From Scatomorpha merdigallinarum (GTDB taxonomy: Bacteria > Bacillota > Clostridia > Oscillospirales > Oscillospiraceae): 22,828 nt of DNA. A model generated the notes under the pieces. That model was given only the letters and a program-made list of their open reading frames with translations. It was not told where the DNA came from and made no database searches. Made by a program: the position numbers and the translations under genes. The stretch is from contig DVJA01000004.1 of the NCBI GenBank assembly GCA_018710885.1, positions 1 to 22,828 of the forward strand. Reading direction: 5' to 3'. Below are positions 7,320 through 15,438 of the stretch, piece by piece (within the stretch, counting starts at the first letter, position 1; each line of letters begins with the position of its first letter).

Positions 7320-7598
7320 CTAGTCCGACTTGTTTTTCTTGCTGTTTATCTCGAACATGTACATCTTCTCCCCCGCCAGATACATATTCACGATGCCGAG
7401 GAAGGCAAGCACTATGCCCGCGATATAGATGCAGTGGAAAAACACGGTTGTGCAGAACTCGTGTATGCTCATGGCGCCTTCGCCGCCTATGATAAAGGCC
7501 ACGATATACAGCAGCGCGCCTATGAGGGCGAGAGTCATGAGTATGCACAGGCCCCAGGCAAATATGGGGCGCGTAACTTTCAGTATCTTTTCTCTCAT
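7320..7598 (-). CDS. Small two-span membrane protein, probable TRAP small subunit
   Basis: 92 residues with two strongly hydrophobic stretches, about 13-38 and 45-72, and a Lys-rich, charged tail. Its start at ATG 7598 lies only 8 bases after the stop codon of the large permease gene (7607), and its GAGGTG ribosome site overlaps that stop, so the two are probably translationally coupled. TRAP small subunits (DctQ) occupy this place but have about 160 residues and four spans; this protein is about half that. It may be a reduced DctQ-like partner or an unrelated accessory subunit. The flavoenzyme gene follows after 51 bases. No motif identifies a substrate. Confidence 0.75.
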   Translation of the reverse strand: MREKILKVTRPIFAWGLCILMTLALIGALLYIVAFIIGGEGAMSIHEFCTTVFFHCIYIAGIVLAFLGIVNMYLAGEKMYMFEINSKKNKSD

Positions 7599-7606
7599 AA
7601 TTCACC

Positions 7607-8962
7607 TCACGAAAGCAGACCGAACATCGGTATCCAGCCCATGAGCATGGCGACAGTGAGAATATATTGTCCCACGCACCAGACTATGGTGAGTTTGACT
7701 GTCTTCTGGTAGTCCGACTCCGCTATGCCCATGCACACAAAGAGGCAAAGCGCAAAGGGCGGGGTCATATGTCCCATGGCGAGGCACATGACGTTCACCA
7801 TCATGGCCGCGAGCATGGGGTGTATGCCCACGGATACGGCTATGGGTATAAACGCGCCGCAAAACATACTGACGATGCTCATTGGCTCCATAAACATGCC
7901 CAGGAAGGTGAAAATGAGCGGGATCACTATTGCGACAAACCAGCGTGGGATTGAGATTCCGGCCAGCGAAGCGCTGAGGCTCTCGGCCACGCCCATGTCA
8001 GTGAAGAGTTCGGTGATGGCAAATCCGGCAAAAGCCATGACGAGCACGGGAGCGACGCTGCCCTCGCCCCCGTAAAAGGCGCTGGCCAGCTCCTTAAAGC
8101 TGAAGCGGTTGCCCTTCTGCACATATAGCAGCACGACAACCAGCGAGGCCACGCTGGGTATAACCGTGAGCAGTATGTTGGAGAACACACCCGCCGCCTC
8201 TTCGCCCAGGCGCGCGGCGACAAGGGTGTCGTTGAAGAGGGCATCAAACATGAAGGGGATGAAGATGATAACGGGCAGTAGCAGGCTTCGCCAGCCCTCT
8301 TTCATCGCCTGTTTGAACGTCGGGCGCTGTTCCTTAGGTATTGGCGCCACGTGCTGGCGCTTTATGAGGATATAGAGCGTTATAAACCTCTGCATCAGCA
8401 ACCAGAATGACACCACCCAGGCCAGGAGCCAAAACTGCGAGAAAGTGTACTCGGGGTACATGGTGACGAGTATAGAGTGGCAGAGCACTATCGCTCCCGC
8501 AGGAGGTATGATGGGGCCGAGCGAACTTGCCGCCATCTCTATTGTTGCAGCCATCTCCGCGGAGAAGCCGGATCTCTTCATTGCGGGTATGGTGATAACG
8601 CCTATCGCCGCAGCGTTTCCCGGACCGGTGCCGGAAAGGGCTCCCATAGCCGCGCTGCCCACCAGGGCGACATAGCCCGCGCCGCCGGAAAAGCGGCCCA
8701 CAATAGACACGATAATGTTTATCATGTCCGAGATGATGCCGGTCTTTTCAAAAATCATGCCGAAAGCTATGAACGCGGATATGGAAAAGAGCATGTAATT
8801 GCTGGCAGTGTTATATAGATAAGTGCCTATGTTCGAGAGATTGCCGGATATGATGACGAGAAATATGAACGCGAGGAAAATTACCTCGTACATAGGCCGG
8901 CGCACAATCGTGAACATAATGGCCACAAAGGTGATCAGAACAACAAAGTATAACCATTCCAC
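7607..8962 (-). CDS. TRAP-type transporter large permease subunit (DctM-like)
   Basis: 451 residues with roughly a dozen hydrophobic segments over its whole length. The conserved TRAP core is visible near residues 100-155: G-A-L-S-G-T-G-P-G-N-A-A, T-I-P-A-M-K-R-S-G-F, E-M-A-A-S-S-L-G-P-I-I-P-P. These permeases import organic anions such as C4-dicarboxylates with Na+ or H+, using an extracytoplasmic binding protein. The start is GTG 8962, with GGAGG about 10 bases upstream and no closer in-frame ATG. It is the first gene of a three-gene minus-strand operon and diverges from a LysR gene. No gene for a solute-binding protein is present beside it, which is unusual for TRAP systems. Confidence 0.87.
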   Translation of the reverse strand: MEWLYFVVLITFVAIMFTIVRRPMYEVIFLAFIFLVIISGNLSNIGTYLYNTASNYMLFSISAFIAFGMIFEKTGIISDMINIIVSIVGRFSGGAGYVALVGSAAMGALSGTGPGNAAAIGVITIPAMKRSGFSAEMAATIEMAASSLGPIIPPAGAIVLCHSILVTMYPEYTFSQFWLLAWVVSFWLLMQRFITLYILIKRQHVAPIPKEQRPTFKQAMKEGWRSLLLPVIIFIPFMFDALFNDTLVAARLGEEAAGVFSNILLTVIPSVASLVVVLLYVQKGNRFSFKELASAFYGGEGSVAPVLVMAFAGFAITELFTDMGVAESLSASLAGISIPRWFVAIVIPLIFTFLGMFMEPMSIVSMFCGAFIPIAVSVGIHPMLAAMMVNVMCLAMGHMTPPFALCLFVCMGIAESDYQKTVKLTIVWCVGQYILTVAMLMGWIPMFGLLS

Positions 8963-9005
8963 TATGCTACCGCCTCCTTAATACTGGTTTTGATACGCTG
9001 TACTA

Positions 9006-9040
9006 TTGATTTTTGCCGAATGCGTGATAAAATTATATCA
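9006..9040. promoter_or_regulatory. lysR promoter and dyad in the lysR/TRAP divergent region
   Basis: For lysR (plus strand) TTGATT (9006-9011) is 16 bases from TAAAAT (9028-9033). Overlapping the -10 box is the dyad TGATA-N6-TATCA (9025-9040), close to the T-N11-A style of LysR-type operators. Binding there would block lysR and could activate the divergent TRAP operon, for which I see only weak promoter boxes. The operator role is inference. Confidence 0.5.
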
Positions 9041-9062
9041 GAAAAGTTTCGGAGCGTGAAAA

Positions 9063-9962
9063 ATGACCCTTCAGCAACTCAAGTACTTTCTTGAAATAGC
9101 AAAGACCAAAAACTTCTCCACCGCAGCGAAGAATCTCTTCGTCGCCCAGTCAAGCGTCAGCTACGCTATACACGAACTGGAGCAGGAGCTCAAAGTTCCT
9201 CTCTTCGTGCGCGACGTGAACCGCAAGGTCACGCTCACCGAGTACGGCGAGAAGTATCTGCCATACGCAGAGCGCATTTTTAATCTCCTGGACGAGGGTG
9301 AGAATGAGCTCAAGAGCATGAGCAACCCCCTCTCCGGCACAGTGCGCATGGGTTTTTTCTACTGCGTGGCCAATTCGGAGATACCCAAAATATTCAGGCA
9401 GTTCTATGAGGACAACCCGAACTGCAACATATTCCTGGACTTCGACGTGAACCACGGCCAGGGCAGCATGGACGAGCAGCTCCTGCTGGGAAAATTCGAC
9501 CTCATAATTTCGGCCGGAGACGAGATTAAAAACTGTGACCGCGTGCGCATAGGCCGTCAAAAGCTCAAGGTCATAGTGGCAAACAACCACTATCTGGCCG
9601 ACCGCAAGCTTGTCGGCCTCTCCGACCTCGACGGTATCCCGCTCATCGGCATAAACCCGAGCTCCAGCATCGACGGCTGGATACGCGAGATGTACCGGCG
9701 CGAGGGGCTCAAGCCCGACATAAGCTATTGCTCCAACTGGATAACCCAGTTTGGCTACGTGGCCATGAACTACGGCATCGCCATATCGCCAAGTATGCCC
9801 ATGTACAAGGACTACATCGTCGAGCTAGAGCTGGATAATCCCATGAACTGGCGCGATCTCTACCTCCACTGGCCTCAGAACCGCAAGCTGACCAAGGCTG
9901 CGGAGTTTGTCCGCGACTATATTGTCTCAGCCACGGACACAAGCGAACTTATAGAGGGTTAA
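9063..9962 (+). CDS. LysR-family transcriptional regulator
   Basis: 299 residues, the usual length. Residues 1-60 are the LysR winged helix-turn-helix: M-T-L-Q-Q-L-K-Y-F-L-E-I-A, then A-A-K-N-L-F-V-A-Q-S-S-V-S-Y-A-I-H-E-L-E, then L-F-V-R-D...T-L-T-E-Y-G. Residues about 90-295 form the two-lobed ligand-binding domain. The start ATG follows GGAGCG by 8 bases. It is divergent from the TRAP/flavoenzyme operon with a 100-base gap, the classic arrangement in which the regulator senses a metabolite of the adjacent pathway and activates the divergent operon. Its target and ligand are inferred only from position. Confidence 0.93.
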   Translation: MTLQQLKYFLEIAKTKNFSTAAKNLFVAQSSVSYAIHELEQELKVPLFVRDVNRKVTLTEYGEKYLPYAERIFNLLDEGENELKSMSNPLSGTVRMGFFYCVANSEIPKIFRQFYEDNPNCNIFLDFDVNHGQGSMDEQLLLGKFDLIISAGDEIKNCDRVRIGRQKLKVIVANNHYLADRKLVGLSDLDGIPLIGINPSSSIDGWIREMYRREGLKPDISYCSNWITQFGYVAMNYGIAISPSMPMYKDYIVELELDNPMNWRDLYLHWPQNRKLTKAAEFVRDYIVSATDTSELIEG

Positions 9963-9973
9963 TCCTCACTTTC

Positions 9974-10002
9974 GGGCCTGCGGCATGCCGCAGGCCCTTT
10001 TT
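9974..10002 (+). terminator. Rho-independent terminator of lysR
   Basis: A perfect 24-base palindrome (9974-9997, arms of ten bases around a GCAT centre) is followed by five T on the plus strand. It begins 11 bases after the lysR stop. The minus-strand side lacks a T run, so it should not work well for the converging MFS gene. Confidence 0.92.
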
Positions 10003-10005
10003 ATT

Positions 10006-11235
10006 TCAGTTGAGGTTCTGCAGGGGCTTCTTGATAACGTACATGTACACCGCGGCAACGCAGGCCACGACAGACATGATGATACCGGCGAGGAAGCTGT
10101 TCTCCATACCGCCGCCGAAGAAGTTGGCTACAAAACCGAGCACCTGCACGGCAACGGAGGTGCCGATGTTGGCTATGCCCCAGACCAGGCTCATGGCCAC
10201 AGGCACGAGGACCAGAGGCACATAGTTGGAGGCCTTGGCGTAGAGCGTGGAGTGGCACAGCGCGGTAGCCAGACCGGCGATGAGGCCGCAGGCGTAGGCG
10301 CCGAAGAGGCTCTTGGAGACCATCATGATGACGAGACCCACGCCCATTGTTATGTAGCCGACGGGAATCATCCAGTTCTTGAGCAGCTTCTTGAATACCG
10401 GATAGAGAGAGGTAAAGACTATGAGACCCACGCGGTAGAGCGAGGTGGCCGTGCCAGCCTGGGCGCTCGTGCCGAGCTCGTACTCGGTGATTATGTAAGA
10501 GCTGACGTTGGTGTTGAAAGCGTACTGCGCGAGGTAGAAGATGCAGTGGACCAGGCCCATCAGGATTATCCAGCCGATAGCCTTGCGGGGTATGTCGCTT
10601 ATCCTGGCCTTGGGCTTGTCTGCTCCGGTGTCCTCGGGCACTATGGATGGAACTTCAGCTTTGGCCTTCTTCATCATGATGATGTAGATAACCATGCTGA
10701 CGATCGGTATTACACCGAGCAGATAGGCGTTATACCAGTCAGCTCCGTCGTTTCCGGCGGCAATGATGCCTGCTACCTGGAGAATAATGAGGGTACCGAC
10801 GCTTATCCAGACGTTGTAGTTGGCTATGCGCTTGTCGCGGTCCTGCGACGGGAAGTGATCGGTGATGATGCTGTTGAGCAGCGGGACGTAGGCACCCTGG
10901 GAGAAGCCGGCGAAGAAGCAGGCCACGCTCAACAGATAGAACGGCAGGTGGAAGCGCCCGACTATATAGAACATGGCGCAGTAGATGACGATACTCACGA
11001 GCGCGAGATACGAGAGCTTCACCTTGTTGAACTTGAGTGTGAGCGGTCCAATCAGGAATGACACTATGAGTCCGAACAGGTTAGGCAGGGTTATAAGGCT
11101 CGCCACCTGGGTCTGCGGCACCTCCGGATACGCCATACCTATGTAGGCATTGGTGACCTGGGTTATAAACCAGAGCAGGAACGTCGCTGCAAACAGGTCT
11201 ATGGCGATTATGATCTGTCTCTGTCTTGCGTTCAT
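10006..11235 (-). CDS. Major facilitator superfamily transporter
   Basis: 409 residues with about twelve hydrophobic segments in two halves, joined by a charged loop at about 190-215 (K-K-A-K-A-E...D-K-P-K-A-R). The loop between spans 2 and 3 (G-P-L-T-L-K-F-N-K-V-K) is a degenerate form of MFS motif A. The substrate cannot be read. ATG 11235 is preceded by GGGGGG, and only 14 bases separate it from the stop of the upstream iron-type alcohol dehydrogenase, so both are one operon. That suggests the transporter moves the dehydrogenase's substrate or product, or a precursor. No strong minus-strand terminator follows it. Confidence 0.88.
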   Translation of the reverse strand: MNARQRQIIIAIDLFAATFLLWFITQVTNAYIGMAYPEVPQTQVASLITLPNLFGLIVSFLIGPLTLKFNKVKLSYLALVSIVIYCAMFYIVGRFHLPFYLLSVACFFAGFSQGAYVPLLNSIITDHFPSQDRDKRIANYNVWISVGTLIILQVAGIIAAGNDGADWYNAYLLGVIPIVSMVIYIIMMKKAKAEVPSIVPEDTGADKPKARISDIPRKAIGWIILMGLVHCIFYLAQYAFNTNVSSYIITEYELGTSAQAGTATSLYRVGLIVFTSLYPVFKKLLKNWMIPVGYITMGVGLVIMMVSKSLFGAYACGLIAGLATALCHSTLYAKASNYVPLVLVPVAMSLVWGIANIGTSVAVQVLGFVANFFGGGMENSFLAGIIMSVVACVAAVYMYVIKKPLQNLN

Positions 11236-11249
11236 TTTCTGCCCCCCTG

Positions 11250-12395
11250 TTATTTGATGTAGCGGCGCAGAGAGTTGCGGTAGAGCCTCTCTATGTCTTC
11301 GCGGTACAGCGGCTCGGGGTTGCTGGCCAGACGGAAATCGAGCTTCATGAAGTCATCCGTCCACTGCTGAATCTCCTCCTCAGTGACGGTGATGTTCACG
11401 TCGTCCTCGGTGAACTTGCGGCAGAAGTCGGCAAACTCCTCGGAATCCTTGAAGCCGCACTTCTCGACGATGGGTTGTACGAGGCTCTGGTCCTTGAAGC
11501 CCTTGACATACTCGCCGAGGAAGATGGCGCAGCTCAGGCCGTGGTTTACGTGCTTGATGTGGGACAGCGGATAGCCCATGCCGTGGGGGATGGTAGTGCT
11601 CGACTGCATGAAGGCCATGCCCTGCACAAAGCTCGTGAGTATCATGGTGTCGTAGTCCTCGTCGGTCAGGCAGCCATTGTACATGCGGTCCTTGAACGAG
11701 GAAAAGAGCTCAAAGCCGTAGTCGGCGAGAGCGCGGTTAATCGGGTTGCTGTCCACATGCAGGTAAGTCTCTACGCCATGCGCCAGCGCGTCCATAACGC
11801 CGGTGTGGATGAGGAAGTCCGGGGAGTCCTTGATGTAGCGGGAATCGAGGAAGGCCGCGTCACAGAAGGCCACGGGGTACATGGCGAGCTTGGTGTGGGT
11901 GTCGTTGCGGGTGAGGCAGGCAAAACCCGTCACCTCTGCGCCGGTGCCGGCCGTCGTAGGCACGGCGAAGATGGGCATATCGACCTCGGTCGTGATGCTC
12001 TGAGAGGGCTTGCCCATGCTGTAGAAAACCTCGTAGGGGTCAGAAATGTCGGAGTGCTTGATGAGCAGCGCCGCACCCTTCATGGTGTCAATTGAGCTGC
12101 CGCCACCCACGGCTATAAAGAAGTCCGCATTAAATGCCGCCGCGTCCTTCGCCAGTTTTGCGACAGTCTCCACCGGGGGATCGGGCTCCACGCCGTCGAG
12201 AACCAGGTATTCAATGCCCTGGCTCTTGAAGGCCGTTTCCACGTCGGCCAGGCCCAGGTTGGGATAGCCTTCATAGAACTTGCTGGTGAATATTACCGCG
12301 CGCTTGCCGTACTTGCTGAACAGCTCGGCATTTTCGACGATGCAGTTCTTGCCAAAGAACATGGCAGTTTGAGTGTTGTAGCGAAAGCTCTTCAT
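11250..12395 (-). CDS. Iron-containing alcohol dehydrogenase (first paralog)
   Basis: 381 residues from ATG 12395; GGGAG lies 8-9 bases upstream, while a longer frame to 12512 has no ribosome site and runs through the promoter. The family's NAD(P) motif G-G-G-S-S-I-D is near 93-99. A second signature, T-T-A-G-T-G-A-E-V-T, lies near residue 140. Likely metal ligands are Asp and His in M-D-A-L-A-H, His in I-P-H-G-M-G-Y-P-L, and His in V-N-H-G, the D/H/H/H set known from FucO-type enzymes. These enzymes interconvert alcohols and aldehydes or ketones with NAD(P)H. It heads an operon with the MFS gene and shares a control region with a paralog of about 60% identity (by eye). The natural substrate is unknown. 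Confidence 0.92.
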   Translation of the reverse strand: MKSFRYNTQTAMFFGKNCIVENAELFSKYGKRAVIFTSKFYEGYPNLGLADVETAFKSQGIEYLVLDGVEPDPPVETVAKLAKDAAAFNADFFIAVGGGSSIDTMKGAALLIKHSDISDPYEVFYSMGKPSQSITTEVDMPIFAVPTTAGTGAEVTGFACLTRNDTHTKLAMYPVAFCDAAFLDSRYIKDSPDFLIHTGVMDALAHGVETYLHVDSNPINRALADYGFELFSSFKDRMYNGCLTDEDYDTMILTSFVQGMAFMQSSTTIPHGMGYPLSHIKHVNHGLSCAIFLGEYVKGFKDQSLVQPIVEKCGFKDSEEFADFCRKFTEDDVNITVTEEEIQQWTDDFMKLDFRLASNPEPLYREDIERLYRNSLRRYIK

Positions 12396-12417
12396 ATCTT
12401 TTTCTCCCTTTCTGTGT

Positions 12418-12462
12418 GTATTATGGGTAAAATAAAGCTTCACAAGGTTTGTCAAAGCCTTG
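12418..12462 (-). promoter_or_regulatory. Probable promoter and overlapping dyad of the first ADH operon
   Basis: On the minus strand TTGTGA (12440-12445) is 16 bases from TAATAC (12418-12423), about 23 bases before the start codon. The near-perfect dyad CAAGGTTTG-T-CAAA-G-CCTTG (12443-12462) overlaps the -35 box and is a candidate operator. Assignment rests on pattern only. Confidence 0.5.
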
Positions 12463-12615
12463 GCTATCTGCGTTTTCAATATAGCCGATTTGCCCGGTCT
12501 TGTAAAACACACAGTTTCTATTTTGACTATCGACAGAGCCTATTTAGCCTTCGGTTTATTCGATTCAAACTGTCGTCTATGTGCGGCATCTATACTTTGG
12601 TTCGGTTTTCTCTAT
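12463..12615. promoter_or_regulatory. Gene-free AT-rich control region between divergent dehydrogenases
   Basis: Part of the 297-base gap between the two dehydrogenase genes. It is AT-richer than its neighbours and holds an inverted pair CGACAG (12531-12536) and CTGTCG (12570-12575), with a further CTGTCG at 12625-12630. Short open frames here cross the promoters and have no ribosome site, so I see no gene. The repeats may be regulator sites. Confidence 0.35.
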
Positions 12616-12644
12616 TTTACAAGGCTGTCGAATTGTCGTATAAT
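12616..12644 (+). promoter_or_regulatory. SigA-type promoter of the second ADH gene
   Basis: TTTACA (12616-12621), exactly 17 bases, then TATAAT (12639-12644), a near-consensus promoter about 49 bases before the start codon. In the short leader a hairpin CGCGGC/GCCGCG (12661-12675) stands just ahead of the GGAGGG ribosome site at 12681-12686. Confidence 0.85.
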
Positions 12645-12692
12645 TAACGCACGATCACGGCGCGGCTCTGCCGCGCACACGGAGGGATTGCA

Positions 12693-13835
12693 ATGAGCGT
12701 TTTCAAATACAACACCCAGACATCATGTCTTTGCGGCCGGGGCTGCGTCGAAGCCTACGCCGATATCTTTCTCAAGTACGGCCACCGCGCGGCCATACTC
12801 ACTTCCAAATTTGCCGAGGGCTGCCGCAACTACGCGCTTGAGGATGTTCAGGCGGCACTGGATAAGCGCGGCGTCGAGTATATAGTTATAGACCGCGTCA
12901 TGGAGAACCCGCCTGTGGAGAGCGTAGCTGAGCTTGCGCTCGAATGTGAGGACTTCGGCGCGCAGTTCTTCATCGCCATAGGCGGCGGCAGCTCCATTGA
13001 CAGCGCCAAAGCAGTTTCGCTGCTGATGAAATATCCCGGCGTCAAGCCCTACGAGGTCTTTTACGGCATGGGCAAGCCCTCTGACAGCCTCAAGACCGAG
13101 TCTGACCTGCCCGTCTTCGCCATACCCACCACTGCCGGAACCGGCGCCGAGGTCACGGGCTTTGCCTGCCTTACCCGCTCCGACACGGACACCAAACTCT
13201 CTATGTACCCGGTCGTATATTGCGAGGCCGCCTTCCTGGACCCGGAGTATATTTGTCACTCCCCGAACTTCCTGCTGCATTCCGGGGCTATGGACGCGCT
13301 CGCCCACGGCGTGGAGACCTACCTGCACACCGGCAGCAACATAATTAACCGCTCCGTTGCCGAAGTTGGCTTCAAACTCTTCGCCGGATATAAAGACGCC
13401 CTCGCCTCCAACACTCTCTCTGACGACGACTTTTTGAACATGCAGATTGCCGCCTTCGTCATGGGCATGGCCTTCATGCAGTCCAGCACGACCATCCCAC
13501 ACGGCATGGGCTACCCGCTCTCACACTACAAGCGCGTGAACCACGGTCTGGCCTGCGCTATTTTCCTTGGAGAGTACCTGCGCGGTTTCCGCGACCAGAG
13601 CCTTGTAGAGCCCATAGTCAAAGCCTGCGGCTTCGAAAACACAGACGAGTTCGCAGCGTACATCGCCGGTATAATGCAGCAGGACCTACACCTCAGCGTG
13701 AGCATGGACGAGATTGAAAAGTGGACGGACGACTTCATGAAACTCGACTTCCGTCTGGCCAGCAACCCCGAGCCACTCACACGCGAGGACATAAAAGGCA
13801 TATATGTCCGCTCCCTCGCGCCGTACATAGCCTGA
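12693..13835 (+). CDS. Iron-containing alcohol dehydrogenase (second paralog)
   Basis: 380 residues, colinear almost without gaps with the divergent paralog on the other strand. It keeps the NAD(P) motif G-G-G-S-S-I-D, the P-T-T-A-G-T-G-A-E-V-T-G signature and all likely metal ligands (D and H of M-D-A-L-A-H, H of I-P-H-G-M-G-Y-P, H of V-N-H-G). The C-terminal third, including W-T-D-D-F-M-K-L-D-F-R-L, is nearly unchanged, so the divergence is mostly in the N-terminal cofactor half. ATG 12693 follows GGAGGG by 6 bases. It has its own strong promoter and a bidirectional terminator, so it is transcribed alone. Like its paralog it should reduce or oxidise a small alcohol/aldehyde; the substrate is unknown. 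Confidence 0.93.
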   Translation: MSVFKYNTQTSCLCGRGCVEAYADIFLKYGHRAAILTSKFAEGCRNYALEDVQAALDKRGVEYIVIDRVMENPPVESVAELALECEDFGAQFFIAIGGGSSIDSAKAVSLLMKYPGVKPYEVFYGMGKPSDSLKTESDLPVFAIPTTAGTGAEVTGFACLTRSDTDTKLSMYPVVYCEAAFLDPEYICHSPNFLLHSGAMDALAHGVETYLHTGSNIINRSVAEVGFKLFAGYKDALASNTLSDDDFLNMQIAAFVMGMAFMQSSTTIPHGMGYPLSHYKRVNHGLACAIFLGEYLRGFRDQSLVEPIVKACGFENTDEFAAYIAGIMQQDLHLSVSMDEIEKWTDDFMKLDFRLASNPEPLTREDIKGIYVRSLAPYIA

Positions 13836-13848
13836 GGCGAGCAAAACA

Positions 13849-13882
13849 AAAGAGCGTTTACCATGTGGTAAACGCTCTTTTT
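13849..13882. terminator. Bidirectional terminator between the second ADH gene and gltX
   Basis: A perfect 14-pair stem with a 4-base loop (13849-13880) is flanked by T runs in both directions: TTTTT on the plus strand and TTTTGTTTT on the minus strand. It serves the plus-strand dehydrogenase and the converging gltX. Confidence 0.94.
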
Positions 13883-13909
13883 ATATGGTATAAATGACGC
13901 GGCGGGCTC

Positions 13910-15397
13910 TTACGCCAGTTTTTCAAGCGCCACGCCTATGCGGCGCAGGGCTTCATCACGGCCCAGGATGCGGGTTATCTCCACAGCGCCGCCAGGGGTC
14001 ACCTGGGTGCCGGAGACGGCGATGCGCTCGGGCCACATGACGGCGGCGTTCTTCACGCCCTCAGCCTCTGCGATGGACTTCATGGCCTCAAGGATGGCCT
14101 CGTCACTCCACTCGCACTTCTCCAGCGCTGCGCGGCACAGCTCGAGGAAGTGCTTGGAACTCTCAAGCGAGCTCTTGCTCTTTTTATTTATGAAGAGCTC
14201 GGTCGAGTACTCGGGCAGCTCGTCGAAGAAGCCGAGCTTGGCGGGTATGTCGGTGAGCACTTCCGTGCGCTGCTGCAGCACCGCGGCGATGTCGGCCGGG
14301 TTAATCTCCGGGTTCTTCACGGCCTCGCGTATATAGGGTTCAGCGGCGGCGGCGAAGTCTTCCGGGCTCATGGCGCGGATGTACTCGGCGTTGAAGTAGC
14401 GCAGCTTTTCAATGTCGAAGATGGCCGGACTCTTGCTGAGTCCCTTGGTGTCGAAGATCTCCTCGAGCTCATGGAGGGAGTATATCTCCTTCTCCCCTCT
14501 CGGCGACCAGCCGAGCAGGGCTACATAGTTGACGATGGCCGGGGTGAGATAGCCCTGGGCCTTCAGGTCCTCGTAGCTCGGGTCGCCGTGGCGCTTGCTC
14601 ATCTTGTTGTGCGCATCGCGCATAACAGGCGAGCAGTGGATATAGGTCGGCACGCCCCAGCCGAAGCCCTGGTAGAGCAGGTTGTACTTCGGCGCGCTGG
14701 ACAGGTACTCCGTGCCGCGCACAACGTGGGTAATGCCCATCAGGTGGTCGTCTATGACGTTTGCGAAGTTGTAGGTTGGCAGGCCGTCGCTCTTCATGAG
14801 CACCTGGTCGTCGAGGTCGGCGTTCGGCGCGGTGATGTCGCCGAAGATCTCATCGTGGAAGGTGGTGCTGCCCTCTTCGGGGATGCGCTGGCGAATTACG
14901 AAGCTCTCGCCCGCGGCGGCGCGCCTGTCGCTCTCCTCGCGGCTGAGGTTACGGCAGGGGTCCACGGTTTTCTCAAACTTGCCGGACTTCTCCTCGGCTT
15001 CCTTCTCCTCGTGGTCCGTGTGCTCGCAGAAGCAGCGGTAGGCGTGGCCGCGCTCCATGAGCAGTTCCGCATAGTCCATGTAGAGCGAGCGGCGCTCAGT
15101 CTGGATGTACGGTCCCACGGGGCCGCCCACATCCGGGCCCTCGTCGTGAGATAGGCCGCACTCGGCGAGCGTACGGTAGATGACGTCCACCGCGCCCTCG
15201 ACCAGCCTGCCCTGGTCGGTATCCTCTATGCGCAGTATGAACTTGCCCTTGTTGGCCCTGGCGATCAGGTAGGTGTAGAGCGCCGTGCGCAGGTTGCCCA
15301 CGTGCATATAGCCCGTGGGGCTAGGCGCGAAGCGCGTGCGCACCTCGCCGCGCGGTATGCGCGATTCCATATCTTCAAACCACTTTATGTCCTTCAA
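13910..15397 (-). CDS. gltX: Glutamyl-tRNA synthetase
   Basis: 495 residues, normal for the enzyme that charges tRNA-Glu (and, in many Clostridia, also tRNA-Gln). Class I signatures are visible: P-S-P-T-G-Y-M-H-V-G-N (HIGH box, H32-N35) and K-M-S-K-R (265-269). R-C-F-C...D-P-C-R-N-L at about 121-150 matches the zinc-binding insert, and the C-terminal third is the helical anticodon-binding domain. The start is TTG 15397: GAGGG stands 6-7 bases before it, whereas the next in-frame ATG (codon 10) has no ribosome site. It is transcribed alone from a strong promoter and ends at a bidirectional terminator. Discriminating or non-discriminating type cannot be told from the sequence alone. Confidence 0.96.
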   Translation of the reverse strand: MKDIKWFEDMESRIPRGEVRTRFAPSPTGYMHVGNLRTALYTYLIARANKGKFILRIEDTDQGRLVEGAVDVIYRTLAECGLSHDEGPDVGGPVGPYIQTERRSLYMDYAELLMERGHAYRCFCEHTDHEEKEAEEKSGKFEKTVDPCRNLSREESDRRAAAGESFVIRQRIPEEGSTTFHDEIFGDITAPNADLDDQVLMKSDGLPTYNFANVIDDHLMGITHVVRGTEYLSSAPKYNLLYQGFGWGVPTYIHCSPVMRDAHNKMSKRHGDPSYEDLKAQGYLTPAIVNYVALLGWSPRGEKEIYSLHELEEIFDTKGLSKSPAIFDIEKLRYFNAEYIRAMSPEDFAAAAEPYIREAVKNPEINPADIAAVLQQRTEVLTDIPAKLGFFDELPEYSTELFINKKSKSSLESSKHFLELCRAALEKCEWSDEAILEAMKSIAEAEGVKNAAVMWPERIAVSGTQVTPGGAVEITRILGRDEALRRIGVALEKLA

Positions 15398-15438
15398 TAC
15401 TATCCCTCATATGCAAAGTATTGCCCTCAGGCTACACT

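Noticed and set aside
7288..7862. Minus-strand open frames overlapping the small TRAP subunit and permease
   Set aside because: They are in other frames of the real genes, rich in His and Arg, and without ribosome sites.
9985..12095. Two long plus-strand open frames opposite the MFS and first dehydrogenase genes
   Set aside because: Both are mirror frames of genes with convincing motifs and have low-complexity His/Val/Gly/Glu content.
12369..12696. Small open frames in the region between the two dehydrogenases
   Set aside because: They cross the two promoters and the start of a real gene, and have no ribosome site.
14150..15154. 334-codon plus-strand open frame opposite gltX
   Set aside because: Antisense shadow of an unmistakable synthetase gene.
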